64,000 nt of DNA from Arthrobacter_M sp030063245 (GTDB taxonomy: Bacteria > Actinomycetota > Actinomycetes > Actinomycetales > Micrococcaceae). Below are positions 48,758-58,013 of this stretch, piece after piece; positions within the stretch are counted from its first letter, which is position 1, and every line of letters starts with the position of its first letter. The position numbers and the translations under genes are program-made. The stretch lies in contig NZ_CP180316.1 in the NCBI RefSeq assembly GCF_051131705.1, positions 2,108,001-2,172,000 of the forward strand. Reading direction: 5' to 3'. Below the pieces are notes generated by a model. The model did no database searches. It was given only the letters and a program-made list of their open reading frames with translations, and was not told where the DNA came from.

Positions 48758-49912
48758 ATGAACATCGACGAATTACTGACCGATGACCTGCTCGCGAGAT
48801 TCCGGAGCCGCGCGGGCGGTTACGACGAGCGCAATGAATTCTGTCACGAGGACCTGCAGGAGTTAAAAGGCGCCGGATATCTCAATTTGTTTGCCGCGAC
48901 GGACGACGGCGGTCTCGGCTTTGGTCTGCAGCAGGCCGCTGCTGCGCAGCGCCGGCTTGCCACGGCCGCCCCGGCAACCGCTTTGGCGATCAATATGCAC
49001 CTGGTATGGACCGGCGTCGCCCATTTGCTCGCCGAGCGCGGCGACGACTCGCTGCTCTACGTGCTACGGGAGGCTGTTGCCGGGGAAGTTTTTGCTTTCG
49101 GCAACTCGGAGGCCGGAAACGATTCCGTGCTCTTTGATTCCACCACGGTTGCGGTGCCGCACGCGGACGGCTCGTATGCCTTCACCGGCACCAAGATTTT
49201 CACCAGCCTGAGTCCGGCCTGGACCCGGCTCGGAATTTTCGGCAAAGACAGCACAGGACCGGAGCCGGTGCTGGTGCATGCCTTCATCAGCCGCGGCACT
49301 GCGGGCTATTCAATCAGGAACGATTGGGACACGCTGGGGATGCGCGCCAGCCAGTCCAACACCACGGTTCTCGACGGGGCATCTGCCCCGGCGGACAGGG
49401 TATTCCGGAAACTGCCGGTGGGGCCGAACGCCGATCCGCTGATTTTCGCCATCTTCGCGTGTTTTGAAACGCTTCTGGCGGCCGTCTACGCGGGCATCGG
49501 CGAGCGGGCACTGCAGTTGGGTGTCGAAGCGGCGCACCGGCGGAAATCGCAGAAATACGGAGGCAGGTCCTATGCGCAGGACCCGGATATCCGCTGGAAG
49601 ATCGCGGCCGCCGCCATCGCGATGGACGGGCTGTACCCGCAGGTCGAAACGGTGGCGCGCGACGTCGACGAACTGGCAGAGCACGGGGCCCAATGGTTTC
49701 CCCGCCTGGTGGGGCTTAAGGTCCGGGCCACGGAAACCGCACGTGACGTGGTGGACCTGGCCGTCCGGGTGTCCGGCGGCGGCACCTACTTCGCAGGGAA
49801 CGAGTTGGGGAGGCTGTACCGGGATGTGCTGGCCGGGATTTTCCATCCCTCCGACGACGAGTCGGCGCACAATACAGTGGCCAATGCATGGCTTGGACCA
49901 TTGGACAGCTGA
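48758..49912 (+). CDS. Acyl-CoA dehydrogenase family flavoprotein
   Basis: A 384-residue protein with the acyl-CoA dehydrogenase fold: an N-terminal helical domain, a beta domain with FAFGNSEAGNDS and FTGTKIFTSLSPAW, GMRASQSNTTVLDGA, and a C-terminal helical domain ending LYRDVLAGIFHPSDDESAH. The last segment resembles the FAD/substrate-binding end of enzymes that act on non-canonical substrates. No ETF genes are nearby. It starts 12 bp after the peptidase gene. Confidence 0.88.
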   Translation: MNIDELLTDDLLARFRSRAGGYDERNEFCHEDLQELKGAGYLNLFAATDDGGLGFGLQQAAAAQRRLATAAPATALAINMHLVWTGVAHLLAERGDDSLLYVLREAVAGEVFAFGNSEAGNDSVLFDSTTVAVPHADGSYAFTGTKIFTSLSPAWTRLGIFGKDSTGPEPVLVHAFISRGTAGYSIRNDWDTLGMRASQSNTTVLDGASAPADRVFRKLPVGPNADPLIFAIFACFETLLAAVYAGIGERALQLGVEAAHRRKSQKYGGRSYAQDPDIRWKIAAAAIAMDGLYPQVETVARDVDELAEHGAQWFPRLVGLKVRATETARDVVDLAVRVSGGGTYFAGNELGRLYRDVLAGIFHPSDDESAHNTVANAWLGPLDS

Positions 49913-49957
49913 CGGGACCGGGGTCCGGACTGCTGGAGGACAGGCGCGCGCAGAGCG

Positions 49958-50191
49958 CTAAGCCGTCCGCTCCACCCGCATAATTTTCCTGCGAAGCCAG
50001 AACTGCCGTCCGCCGCCAGTATAGATACAGCTGCGCTCCAGCTCCCATTTACCGTATTCGGCGTGCTCGGTCAGCCGCTGCCGAGCCACGGGAAGCGGTT
50101 CGGAGGGCGCCACCGTCAGCACAAGGTATTCGTATTGCCGGAGGTAATCGCGTTCCCTGCTGATGGAGCCAGTGCTGAATTGTTCCCTCAT
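49958..50191 (-). CDS. DUF5703 family protein
   Basis: A 77-residue basic protein that matches the DUF5703 pattern: RQYEYLVLTVAPSEPLPVAR, TEHAEYGKWELERSCIY and a terminal RRKIMRV. ATG 50191 follows GGAG at 6 nt; the frame extends upstream without a better start. Function is unknown. Confidence 0.85.
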   Translation of the reverse strand: MREQFSTGSISRERDYLRQYEYLVLTVAPSEPLPVARQRLTEHAEYGKWELERSCIYTGGGRQFWLRRKIMRVERTA

Positions 50192-50299
50192 AACACTCCA
50201 TTCTGCCCAAATACGGGACCGAATCCAGCATCCCGACTTGGGATTTTGCGGGGGATTTTCGAGCCTCCGATCGGGCTTACAACTTGTCCAGCGCACTGG

Positions 50300-50305
50300 T
50301 AGCGT
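50300..50305 (+). promoter_or_regulatory. Leaderless -10 box of the acidic small protein
   Basis: TAGCGT lies 7 nt before ATG 50313 and there is no Shine-Dalgarno. Confidence 0.55.
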
Positions 50306-50312
50306 TCACCCT

Positions 50313-50585
50313 ATGAGTCTAGATCCTCGCGCCGCCTTGCAGTCCCTTACATCCGCATTCGAGGAACATCTGGTGGCCGCCTCTGCCCGTCGCGGAGACG
50401 ACGATCCTGCCGTTGAGGCCGCCTACCTGGCGATCGTTGATGCCTTTGAGATCTACGAAGAAGTCCTTTTCGAAAGCTACAACGAAGTTACCCCGTTGGT
50501 CATCTACGAGGATGAAGAGGACGCCGAGGAGGACGAGGAAGATTCCGTCGGCGACGACGACGATCTGGAGCCGATCGACGACTGA
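50313..50585 (+). CDS. Conserved acidic small protein
   Basis: A 90-residue protein. Residues 1-65 are predicted helical (LQSLTSAFEEHLVAASARRG, VEAAYLAIVDAFEIYEEVLF), and the last 25 are almost all Asp/Glu. It resembles small conserved Micrococcales proteins of unknown role. It is divergent from the DUF5703 gene. Strong acidity could suit binding to a basic partner or divalent metals; that is inference. Confidence 0.78.
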   Translation: MSLDPRAALQSLTSAFEEHLVAASARRGDDDPAVEAAYLAIVDAFEIYEEVLFESYNEVTPLVIYEDEEDAEEDEEDSVGDDDDLEPIDD

Positions 50586-50758
50586 CATCGAACCAGTCCA
50601 CCGGAATCCGCTGGCGATAGGTGAGGCCTGCCCCCGCGCGCATGGCGTTCGCTGCCCATCGCACGGCCGCCTCGGCGTCATTCCGGTGGATATCACCGCC
50701 GCCCGCCTGCTGATATAGGGCGACCAATTATGTCGGTGGCCGGTGGCAGTGTTGGGGT

Positions 50759-52741
50759 ATGAACGGTTTTACAGGAGCACCGGGCACACCGGGCGGGTCA
50801 GGAGCAGAGCTGTCGAAGGCTCTGCCTTCGACGGCGGCGCTGCTCGCCGCCGTGGTCCTGCCGGTGAGCGTGGCGTTCGAGCCGTATCCGCCGCATCCTG
50901 GCGTCCCGGCAGGTCCAGAACATCCCGGAGGCCCTGGACGGGCCGGGAGCGGACATAACATCTGCGGCGGGGAACACATCTGAGGGAACCGAACCGCCGC
51001 GCCTGCATCCGCCGCGCCCGCGTCTGGCGTGCCTGCGTCTGGCGTGCCCGGGCCGGTGGTTCCGGTTTGGAAGGCGGACCGCCCGCGGCGGCCCGAGCCC
51101 GTGTTACCGGCCCTGGACCCTCTGTTCACGGCCGTGGTCACGGCAGCCGATGACTGGCTCACCGGTTTGGAGACCATCTACGACAACACCGTCGACGCCC
51201 TGACCCAGTGGGCGCGTCTGGAGGCCCGGGTCACGGCCGGGAAAGCCCGCGAGGTTGAACAGCCTCGCCGCGGTCAGAGCCCGGATCAGCGCCGGCCTGG
51301 GACTGGACTCCTGGCAGCGGGACATCGCCGCCGCGTCCATGACCGCCGAACTCGCCTGCGCTCTGACGATCCCCGAAATGACCGCGAGCACCTTGCTGCA
51401 CGAAAGCATGATCCTGGTCCACGACCGGCCCAACACCCTGCAGGCCCTCACCACCGTGGACGTGTCCTACCGGCACGCGCAGGTCATCATCGACGAGGTA
51501 GGCTCCCCGAACGCCGCCATCGACCCGGCGATCCCCCCGGCCGTGGCCAGGGACTTTGAGGCCCGGCTGCTCGCCGCCGCCCCGGGCCTGACCGTGGCCA
51601 AACTCCGGACCAAGGCCCGACGGTGGCGCGAACGCGAACACCCCGGAACCATGATCACCTGACACCGGGACGCGGTGACCAAACGCCGCCTCGAGCTCTC
51701 CCCGGACCGCGACGGCATGTCATACCTGAGCGCGTACCTGCCCGCCGACACCGCCCAGGGCATCTGGAACCGGGCCTCGAAAGCCGCCCGCGCGGCCCAA
51801 GGCCCCACCGAACCAAGAACCCTGACACAACTGCGCGTCGACATCAGTGCCGGCTGGCTCCTGAACACCACCACCAGACCAGGCGGCGGGACGCCTGGCA
51901 CCGGAACCAGCGACAGGGCCAGCGACGGCGACAGCGACAGTGCCGGTGACAGTGCCGGTGACAGTGACAGTGACAGTGACAGCGACGTCGGTGTTGACGT
52001 CGAGGGTGATGGCCCCGGTGCCGGCGCTCCCGGCGGGTGTCCTTCCCCGCAGGCCCAGATCCTGGTCACCGTCCCCGTGTTCGCGCTGATGGGCCTGACC
52101 GACGAACCGGCCGAACTCGAAGGCTACGGCCCGATCCCCGCGGACCTCGCCCGCAGACTCACCGCCGAAGCCCCCGGCCTCCTCCGGCTCCTCATCCACA
52201 GCGACGCGTAACACACCGCCGACACCCAACTCGACCACCTCACTGCGAAGGAACACGGCGGAGGGACATCCGCGGACGAGCTCACCGATGAATGCAAGAA
52301 GCACCACCTGATCAAACACTTCAAGGACGGCAAAGACCGCCACGGCAAACGCAGAGGCGCCTTCAAAACCCCCGACGGTACCTCCCCCGACGGGAAACCA
52401 GCGTCGGCGACCCGCCACCAAACCTCCGGATCCGCGGCTGGACACCCGTCATGACCGAAACCGGACAAACCGCATGGACCTCACCAGCCGGACGGCACTA
52501 CCCACCACCACCACCGAACCACTACCCACCACAACTCACCGCCCCACCCAACAACCAACCACCACACGCAGCCATGCCCGATATTCCTGGCGCCCCTGTG
52601 TCAGAACGACCCGGTCGTATGGTTTCGCGGCTTCCCGCAAAGTCCATCCCGAGGGAGAAGCCTCTGGCCGGCCGGGAACTCGGGGCCGAGTCGACGTCGC
52701 CCGATGAGACTCCTCCGCCCGAAATCGAACCGCCGTTCTAG
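50759..52741 (+). pseudogene. DUF222/HNH endonuclease, multiply broken
   Basis: This is a decayed copy of the large DUF222-HNH family common in Arthrobacter relatives. It begins at ATG 50759, meets an in-frame stop at 50981, resumes with WLTGLETIYDNTVDAL, and shifts frame near 51250 into GLGLDSWQRDIAAASMTAEL. It then meets stops at 51660 and 52209. The HNH end survives only in part (HTADTQLDHLTAKEHGG and LTDECKKHHLIKHF), so the central HNH cysteines appear deleted. A last frameshift near 52430 restores WTSPAGRHYPPPP and the end EIEPPF at 52741. At least three stops and two shifts rule out activity. Confidence 0.82.
51912..51986 (+). repeat. Hexanucleotide GACAGT-type repeat tract
   Basis: About a dozen six-base units of GACAGT, GACAGC, GCCGGT and close variants follow each other inside the HNH pseudogene, encoding an Asp/Ser/Gly-rich linker. 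Slippage probably expanded it. Confidence 0.82.
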
Positions 52742-52897
52742 AAGCACCGCTGGAGGATTTCTGGAAACTCCAATGTCGGCTGGTAGGCGGCATCAGGGTC
52801 CGGCCTGCCATGTCGGGACTGCCGGGCCGGAATTGCACGAGCGGGCCCGTCGTGTCGGGTGGCTCCGGACTGCCGGGCCGGGACTAAGGAGCCGGGA

Positions 52898-53836
52898 CTA
52901 ACGGGCCGGGGTGGAGATTTCGTCGAGAACCGCTTCAATCTGCTCGGGTAAGGGCTCCAGGGTCGCATCGAGGATCTGCTTAAGCTGCCCTGCCGTGCGG
53001 GCCCCGACCACGGTTCCCGAGACGGCGGGGCGGCTCAGCAGCCAGCTGAGTGCTACGTCCAGGGGTTGCCGGTCGAGGCCCTTGGCAGCGGTAACAGCCG
53101 CCTCCGTGACCCGGGCGGGAAGCCCTGAAAGATAAGGCTGGACATACCCGGCCAGCGCATCGTTCCCGCCCCTGGAATCGGCCGGGATCTGGCCCCGGTA
53201 TTTCCCGGTCAGTGCGCCCCGTCCCAGCGGTGCCCAGCACAGCAGGCCGATGCCCAGATGTTCCGCAGCAGGCGTCACTTCCGCTTCGGCACCTCGTTGC
53301 AGCAGCGAATATTCCACCTGATTAGCGACCAGCGGCGTTCGGGATAACGTAGCAGCGCGGGCGAGTTGCCAGCCGCTGTAGTTGGAGACTCCGGCGTAGC
53401 GGACCCGACCGGATGTCACGGCGTAATCCAAGGCGCTGAGAGTTTCCTCCAGCGGGACGTTATCGTCCCAGGCGTGCGCCAGCCACAGGTCCAGATGGTC
53501 GGTGCTGAGCCGGGCCAGCGATGAATCCAGGGCTGTGAGCATCGCCCGCCGGGAGGTGTCCACCATCCGTTTTCCGTTGCGCCGGGTAATTCCGGCCTTC
53601 GAGACCAAAACAACCTCGCTGCGGGCTACTACGTCGCCGACCATCGCGCCCAGGATTGCTTCGCTTCGACCTTCGCCGTAGGTGACTGACGTGTCGATGG
53701 TGGTGCCGCCGGCAGCGGTGTAGGCACGGAGCTGGTCGCGCGCGGTTTCCTCGTCAGTGTCCGTTCCCCAGGACATGGTGCCGAGGGCCACGGCGGAAAC
53801 ACGCAGTCCGCTGGTGCCTACGTATCGTTGCTGCAT
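52898..53836 (-). CDS. Aldo/keto reductase
   Basis: A 312-residue AKR-fold oxidoreductase with TTIDTSVTYGEGRSEAILG (catalytic Asp and Tyr), VVLVSKAGI, HLDLWLAHAWDD, YAGVSNYSGWQLA and LLCWAPLGRGALTGKYRG. It is leaderless by appearance: TAAGCT lies 6 nt before ATG 53836. The substrate is unknown. Divergent from uppP. Confidence 0.92.
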   Translation of the reverse strand: MQQRYVGTSGLRVSAVALGTMSWGTDTDEETARDQLRAYTAAGGTTIDTSVTYGEGRSEAILGAMVGDVVARSEVVLVSKAGITRRNGKRMVDTSRRAMLTALDSSLARLSTDHLDLWLAHAWDDNVPLEETLSALDYAVTSGRVRYAGVSNYSGWQLARAATLSRTPLVANQVEYSLLQRGAEAEVTPAAEHLGIGLLCWAPLGRGALTGKYRGQIPADSRGGNDALAGYVQPYLSGLPARVTEAAVTAAKGLDRQPLDVALSWLLSRPAVSGTVVGARTAGQLKQILDATLEPLPEQIEAVLDEISTPAR

Positions 53837-53842
53837 AACGCC

Positions 53843-53848
53843 AGCTTA
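53843..53848 (-). promoter_or_regulatory. Leaderless -10 box of the aldo/keto reductase
   Basis: TAAGCT on the minus strand ends 6 nt before ATG 53836, with no Shine-Dalgarno. Confidence 0.6.
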
Positions 53849-53913
53849 CGTGCCGGAAAGACAATGTTTCGTGCGTTACGGGCGTTGCGGCAGGGACCTC
53901 GCGATTTGTGCCT

Positions 53914-53919
53914 TAAGGT
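53914..53919 (+). promoter_or_regulatory. Leaderless -10 box of uppP
   Basis: TAAGGT lies 6 nt before GTG 53926. GGAAG abuts the start codon and is too close to act as a binding site. Confidence 0.55.
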
Positions 53920-53925
53920 CGGAAG

Positions 53926-54768
53926 GTGAACTGGTTTGAAGCTGCCTTCCTCGGCCTGGTACAGGGCCTGACCGAATTCCTTCCCATCTCCTCAAGCGCG
54001 CATCTGTTTGTCGTCGGGAAGTTCCTGCCGACCGGTACCGATCCGGGTGCCGCATTTACCGCGGTGAGCCAATTAGGCACCGAGACCGCCGTGATCGTGT
54101 TTTTCTGGAGGGACATAGTCCGGATCATCAAGGCGTGGTTCGGCGCCTTGCGGGGTCGGGTGCCGCGGGACAACCCGGATGCGCGGATGGGCTGGCTGGT
54201 GATTGTCGGAACCGTGCCAATCGTGGTCCTGGGCATTCTGTTCCAGAACGCGATTGAATCATCGCTGCGGAATCTGTGGATCGTGGCGACGACGTTGATC
54301 GTTTTCGGCCTGATCCTGGCGGTTGCGGACGCGGTCGCGAAACAGGAACGCGACCTGAAGGATCTGAGCGTGAAACACGGCATCCTATTCGGCTTCGCCC
54401 AGGCGTTGGCGCTGATTCCCGGCGTGTCCCGTTCCGGCGGAACCATCACGGCCGGCCTGCTGATGGGTTACACCCGGGAAGCGGCCGCCCGGTACTCATT
54501 CCTGCTCGCCATTCCCGCTGTCTTTGGCAGCGGTCTCTACGAGTTGTATAGGATCTTCGCCAAGCACGAGGGCGCGCAGGGGCCATTCGGGGTTGGTGAA
54601 ACGGCCTTGGCCACCGTCATCGCGTTTGCGGTGGGATATCTGATTATTGGCTGGTTCCTGAAATACATCTCAACCAGAAGCTTCCGGATCTTTGTCTGGT
54701 ACCGGATCGCCCTGGGTCTTTTGCTGTTCGTGCTGCTCGGGTTCGGCGTGATCACTCCCGGCCAGTAG
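53926..54768 (+). CDS. uppP: Undecaprenyl-diphosphatase UppP (BacA)
   Basis: A 280-residue membrane enzyme that recycles the lipid carrier of cell-wall synthesis. The active-site segments GLVQGLTEFLPISSSAHL near the N-terminus and IPGVSRSGGTITAGLL near residue 165 are intact, with about eight helices. It also lowers bacitracin sensitivity when overexpressed in other bacteria. mshC begins 9 bp after its stop. Confidence 0.95.
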   Translation: MNWFEAAFLGLVQGLTEFLPISSSAHLFVVGKFLPTGTDPGAAFTAVSQLGTETAVIVFFWRDIVRIIKAWFGALRGRVPRDNPDARMGWLVIVGTVPIVVLGILFQNAIESSLRNLWIVATTLIVFGLILAVADAVAKQERDLKDLSVKHGILFGFAQALALIPGVSRSGGTITAGLLMGYTREAAARYSFLLAIPAVFGSGLYELYRIFAKHEGAQGPFGVGETALATVIAFAVGYLIIGWFLKYISTRSFRIFVWYRIALGLLLFVLLGFGVITPGQ

Positions 54769-54771
54769 GCT
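54766..54771 (+). promoter_or_regulatory. Leaderless -10 box of mshC
   Basis: TAGGCT starts on the uppP stop codon and lies 6 nt before GTG 54778. mshC may therefore have its own start site in addition to read-through from uppP. Confidence 0.55.
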
Positions 54772-54777
54772 AAAGCG

Positions 54778-56148
54778 GTGAAGTCTTGGAATTCCCGTCC
54801 CGTTCCCCAGCTCGCCGGATCGATGGCCGCCCTTAGTCTGCACGAAACCAGTTCAGGAGCGGTCCGTCCGCTGCCCGTCCAGGATTCGGCCAGCATGTAC
54901 GTTTGTGGCATCACTCCCTACGATGCGACGCACATTGGCCATGCAGCCACCTACGTTGCGTTCGATCTGCTGAACCGTGCCTGGCGTGACGCCGGCCAAA
55001 GTGTCAGCTACGTTCAGAATGTGACGGATGTGGACGATCCGCTGCTGGAGCGTGCGGTCCGCGACGGCGTGGATTGGCGCGAGTTGGCCGTCGAACAGAC
55101 GGATCTGTTCCGGGCGGACATGGAAGCGCTCAACGTTCTCGCACCGGAACATTACATCGGCGCCGTGGAATCCATTGAGTGGATTGTTCCGCAGGTTGAA
55201 CGGCTCGTGGCAGCGGGCTTGGCCTACTCCGTGCCAGGGTCGGATGGGGAGCCTTCCGGAGATATCTACTTCTCCGTCGATGCGGCTTCCACGCCGCCCG
55301 CGGGCGGCACTCATGACGGCGGCTCGGTTGCTGTCGGCGGGACCCGTGAGGGCGGAGCGGTTGCCGTTAGGGCAGCCGACGACGGCGCATGGTGGCTTGG
55401 GCAGGTCAGCGGGCTGACGCCGCAGGAGATGTTGCCCGTTTTTGCCGAGCGCGGGGGAGACCCCGACCGGGCAGGCAAGCGTAATGCGCTGGATCCGTTG
55501 CTGTGGCGCGTGGCCCGCGAGGGCGAGCCGTGCTGGAGTGGTGCGACCCTCGGCGCGGGGCGCCCCGGCTGGCACATCGAATGCACGGTCATTGCCCAGC
55601 GTTTTCTGCCCGTTCCGTTTACGGTCCAGGGCGGCGGTTCCGATTTGGTCTTTCCGCACCATGAGATGGGAGCGGGGCATGCCTATGCCCTGAGCGGTAT
55701 TGAGATGGCGCGGCACTACGTGCATACCGGAATGGTGGGGCTGGACGGTGAGAAAATGAGCAAGTCAAAGGGGAATCTCGTCCTGGTCTCCAAGCTGCGG
55801 GCCGGCGGTGTTGACCCTGTTGCCATCCGGCTGGCGATCCTGGCCCATCATTACCGCAGCGACTGGTGCTGGACGGACGGGGTCCTGGCGGAGGCAAAGG
55901 AACGGCTGCTGCGCTGGAGGCAGGCACTGGTTGATACACGCCCCGGGTCCGCAGCTGCGCTGGTTTCCGGGGTGCGGGCGGCGCTGGCCGCTGATCTGGA
56001 TGCTCCACGGGCACTGGCGGTCGTGGATAGGTGGGCGGCCGCTCAGCCTGCCTCCGGAACGCGACTCGCTGACCGGCATTCCGGGTTGGATTCCGCGGTC
56101 GTTACGGACGCGCTCGAGGCGCTGCTCGGCGTCGTCGTCCAGCCTTAA
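54778..56148 (+). CDS. mshC: L-cysteine:1D-myo-inositol 2-amino-2-deoxy-alpha-D-glucopyranoside ligase MshC
   Basis: A 456-residue ATP-dependent ligase of mycothiol synthesis, related to cysteinyl-tRNA synthetase. It has YVCGITPYDATHIGHAATYV (zinc Cys and HIGH-type motif), QNVTDVDDPLLERA, GWHIECTVIA, FPHHEMG and the KMSKSKGN signature, and lacks the tRNA anticodon-binding tail. It carries an insert of about 35 residues near 170-205, with a doubled GGTxxGGxVAV repeat. Presence of mshC means the host makes mycothiol. Its TAA overlaps the stop of convergent PAC2. Confidence 0.95.
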   Translation: MKSWNSRPVPQLAGSMAALSLHETSSGAVRPLPVQDSASMYVCGITPYDATHIGHAATYVAFDLLNRAWRDAGQSVSYVQNVTDVDDPLLERAVRDGVDWRELAVEQTDLFRADMEALNVLAPEHYIGAVESIEWIVPQVERLVAAGLAYSVPGSDGEPSGDIYFSVDAASTPPAGGTHDGGSVAVGGTREGGAVAVRAADDGAWWLGQVSGLTPQEMLPVFAERGGDPDRAGKRNALDPLLWRVAREGEPCWSGATLGAGRPGWHIECTVIAQRFLPVPFTVQGGGSDLVFPHHEMGAGHAYALSGIEMARHYVHTGMVGLDGEKMSKSKGNLVLVSKLRAGGVDPVAIRLAILAHHYRSDWCWTDGVLAEAKERLLRWRQALVDTRPGSAAALVSGVRAALAADLDAPRALAVVDRWAAAQPASGTRLADRHSGLDSAVVTDALEALLGVVVQP

Positions 56149-57035
56149 GGCATGTCCTTGCCGCGTCGTTTGAGGTAACGCTCGAATTCGCGGGCGATGG
56201 ATTCCCCGCTGGCCTCGGGCAGTTCCGCGGTGTCCTTTGCCTCCTCCAGTTGCCGGACGTAGGCGGCGATTTCCGGGTCCTCTGTGGCAAGCTCGTCGAC
56301 CCCCCGTTCCCAAGCCTGGGATTCCTCTGCCATTTCCTGCGTGTCAAAGGTAATCTGCAGCAAGTCCTCGATCTGGTTCAGCAGGGCCAGCTGCGCCTTC
56401 GGTGATGGCGCCTGCGCGACGTAGTGCGGGACGGCGGCCCATAGCGACACCGTGGGCAGCCCCGCGAGCAGGGCCAATTCGGCCAGCACTCCGACAATGC
56501 CAATCGGGCCTTCATACTGTGAGGATTCAAGATTCAAGCGGGTCCGCAGCTCGTCGTCGTCGCTGGTGGTGGTCACGGGGATCGGCCGGCTGTGCGGTAC
56601 ATCCGCCAGCAGGGCACCGACCAGCACGACATAATTCACATTCAGTCCGGCGGCATGTGCCAGCAGCTCGGCCGTGTAGGCGCGCCACCGGTACGACGGT
56701 TCGATGCCGTGCACAAACACGACGTCCACATTTGATCCCGGCACCGAGGCCTTCGTGAGCTTCGTGGTGGGCCACTTGATTTTGCGCGCTCCGGCGGCGT
56801 TGCGTCTCACGGCGGGCCGGGTGAACTGAAAGTCGTAGTACTCATCCGGGTTGAGCGTGGCGACTTTTTTGGCGCCCCACAGCCGGTGCAGGTACTTGAG
56901 GCAGTCACTGGCGGCTTCGCCTGCGTCATTCCAGCCTTCGAATGCCGCGAGCATGACAGTGACCCGTTCGCCGTCGGGCACGGACTCGATCAGCCGGCTC
57001 ACGGGAGACGTGGCGCCTTCGTCGTAACTCATCAC
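56145..57035 (-). CDS. PAC2 family protein (proteasome assembly chaperone-like)
   Basis: A 296-residue protein of the PAC2 family, whose eukaryotic members help assemble the 20S proteasome. It has MLAAFEGWNDAGEAASDCL, DYQFTRP-like YDFQFTRPAVRR and YEGPIGIVGVLAELALLAGL. The role in bacteria is unproven, but the gene lies close to arc and dop. GTG 57035 is preferred because TAGGGT is 6 nt upstream; ATG 57032 follows immediately and GGAGG also lies before it. Confidence 0.9.
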   Translation of the reverse strand: MMSYDEGATSPVSRLIESVPDGERVTVMLAAFEGWNDAGEAASDCLKYLHRLWGAKKVATLNPDEYYDFQFTRPAVRRNAAGARKIKWPTTKLTKASVPGSNVDVVFVHGIEPSYRWRAYTAELLAHAAGLNVNYVVLVGALLADVPHSRPIPVTTTSDDDELRTRLNLESSQYEGPIGIVGVLAELALLAGLPTVSLWAAVPHYVAQAPSPKAQLALLNQIEDLLQITFDTQEMAEESQAWERGVDELATEDPEIAAYVRQLEEAKDTAELPEASGESIAREFERYLKRRGKDMP

Positions 57036-57041
57036 GCCTCC

Positions 57042-57047
57042 ACCCTA
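57042..57047 (-). promoter_or_regulatory. Leaderless -10 box of the PAC2 gene
   Basis: TAGGGT on the minus strand ends 6 nt before GTG 57035. GGAGG overlaps the spacer, so a leadered start at ATG 57032 cannot be excluded. Confidence 0.5.
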
Positions 57048-57167
57048 CGACGGCGGGGACTTGACGGGCACCAATTACGGCTAAGAGCTTAGCGGCGCTC
57101 CAGGCGGCTGGGGTCGGATGCACATTCGCGCTGAGCATAGACGCCACTGGCTTCCCGTGGCGCCCCG

Positions 57168-57173
57168 TAGACT
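57168..57173 (+). promoter_or_regulatory. Leaderless -10 box of the HAD hydrolase
   Basis: TAGACT lies 6 nt before ATG 57180 without a Shine-Dalgarno. Confidence 0.6.
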
Positions 57174-57179
57174 GGATCC

Positions 57180-58013
57180 ATGCATTCTTCGGCGGTTTCC
57201 AGCGTTCAGTCCAGAGATTCGGGGGTGCCCGGCGATGCCGGGCAGAGGCCTCGGACGGCCACCCTCAAGGCTGCGCTCTGGGACATGGACGGCACCTTGG
57301 TGGATACGGAGCCGTACTGGATCAGCGCGGAATTTGCTCTGGTCCATGCCCATGGTGGTACATGGAGCCAGGAACAGGCCATGGGCATGGTAGGGCAGTC
57401 GTTGGTGCACTCTGCCGGCGTGCTCCAGCAGGCCGGCGTCCGGATGGAGATCCGTGAAATCATCGATCATTTGACCGCCGAGGTGATCCGGCAGGTGCGG
57501 CAGGAAATTCCATGGCGGCCGGGTGCGCGGGAACTGCTGCATGGACTCTTCGAAGCCGGCGTGCGCTGTGCGTTGGTGACGATGAGCGAGGGCCCGCTGG
57601 CGGCTGAAATTGTTACTGGTTTGCCGCAGGAGTATTTCGAATTCATGGTCACCGGTGACGCAGTCACACACGGTAAGCCGCATCCGGAACCTTATCTGAC
57701 CGCGGTGCAGAGGTTGCGGGTGCTGGATCCGCAGCTGAGTATCCACGAGTGCCTGGCGCTGGAGGACTCCATACCCGGCGTCGCCTCCGCGCAGGCTTCG
57801 GGCGTGGTGACGCTGGCGATTCCCCACTCGGTGCCGCTGCCCGAGGATGCGGGCCGTACCACCTGGACGTCGTTGGCCGGACGTAGCGTGGAAGACCTGC
57901 GTGGATTGGTCGGCGACCGGGCTGTCCAACTCGCCGCCGGATTGATCCCCGCAGCCGGGGTCGCCGCCGCTTCCGCGCCCGTCGGTACCGCAGCCACCGG
58001 TAGCGCAGAGTGA
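57180..58013 (+). CDS. HAD-superfamily phosphatase (beta-phosphoglucomutase-like)
   Basis: A 277-residue HAD hydrolase. The nucleophile motif LWDMDGTLVDTEPYW, motif II VTMSEG, the motif III lysine in THGKPHPEPYL and motif IV ALEDSIPGVASA are in order. A helical cap lies between motifs I and II. It resembles sugar-phosphate phosphatases, substrate unknown. Both ends carry Ala/Gly-rich tails. The next gene overlaps by 4 bp (GTGA). Confidence 0.9.
   Translation: MHSSAVSSVQSRDSGVPGDAGQRPRTATLKAALWDMDGTLVDTEPYWISAEFALVHAHGGTWSQEQAMGMVGQSLVHSAGVLQQAGVRMEIREIIDHLTAEVIRQVRQEIPWRPGARELLHGLFEAGVRCALVTMSEGPLAAEIVTGLPQEYFEFMVTGDAVTHGKPHPEPYLTAVQRLRVLDPQLSIHECLALEDSIPGVASAQASGVVTLAIPHSVPLPEDAGRTTWTSLAGRSVEDLRGLVGDRAVQLAAGLIPAAGVAAASAPVGTAATGSAE

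Noticed and set aside
51029..52741. Separate functional genes in the DUF222/HNH region
   Set aside because: The pieces join in order into one known domain architecture and are interrupted by stops and shifts, so they are parts of one pseudogene.
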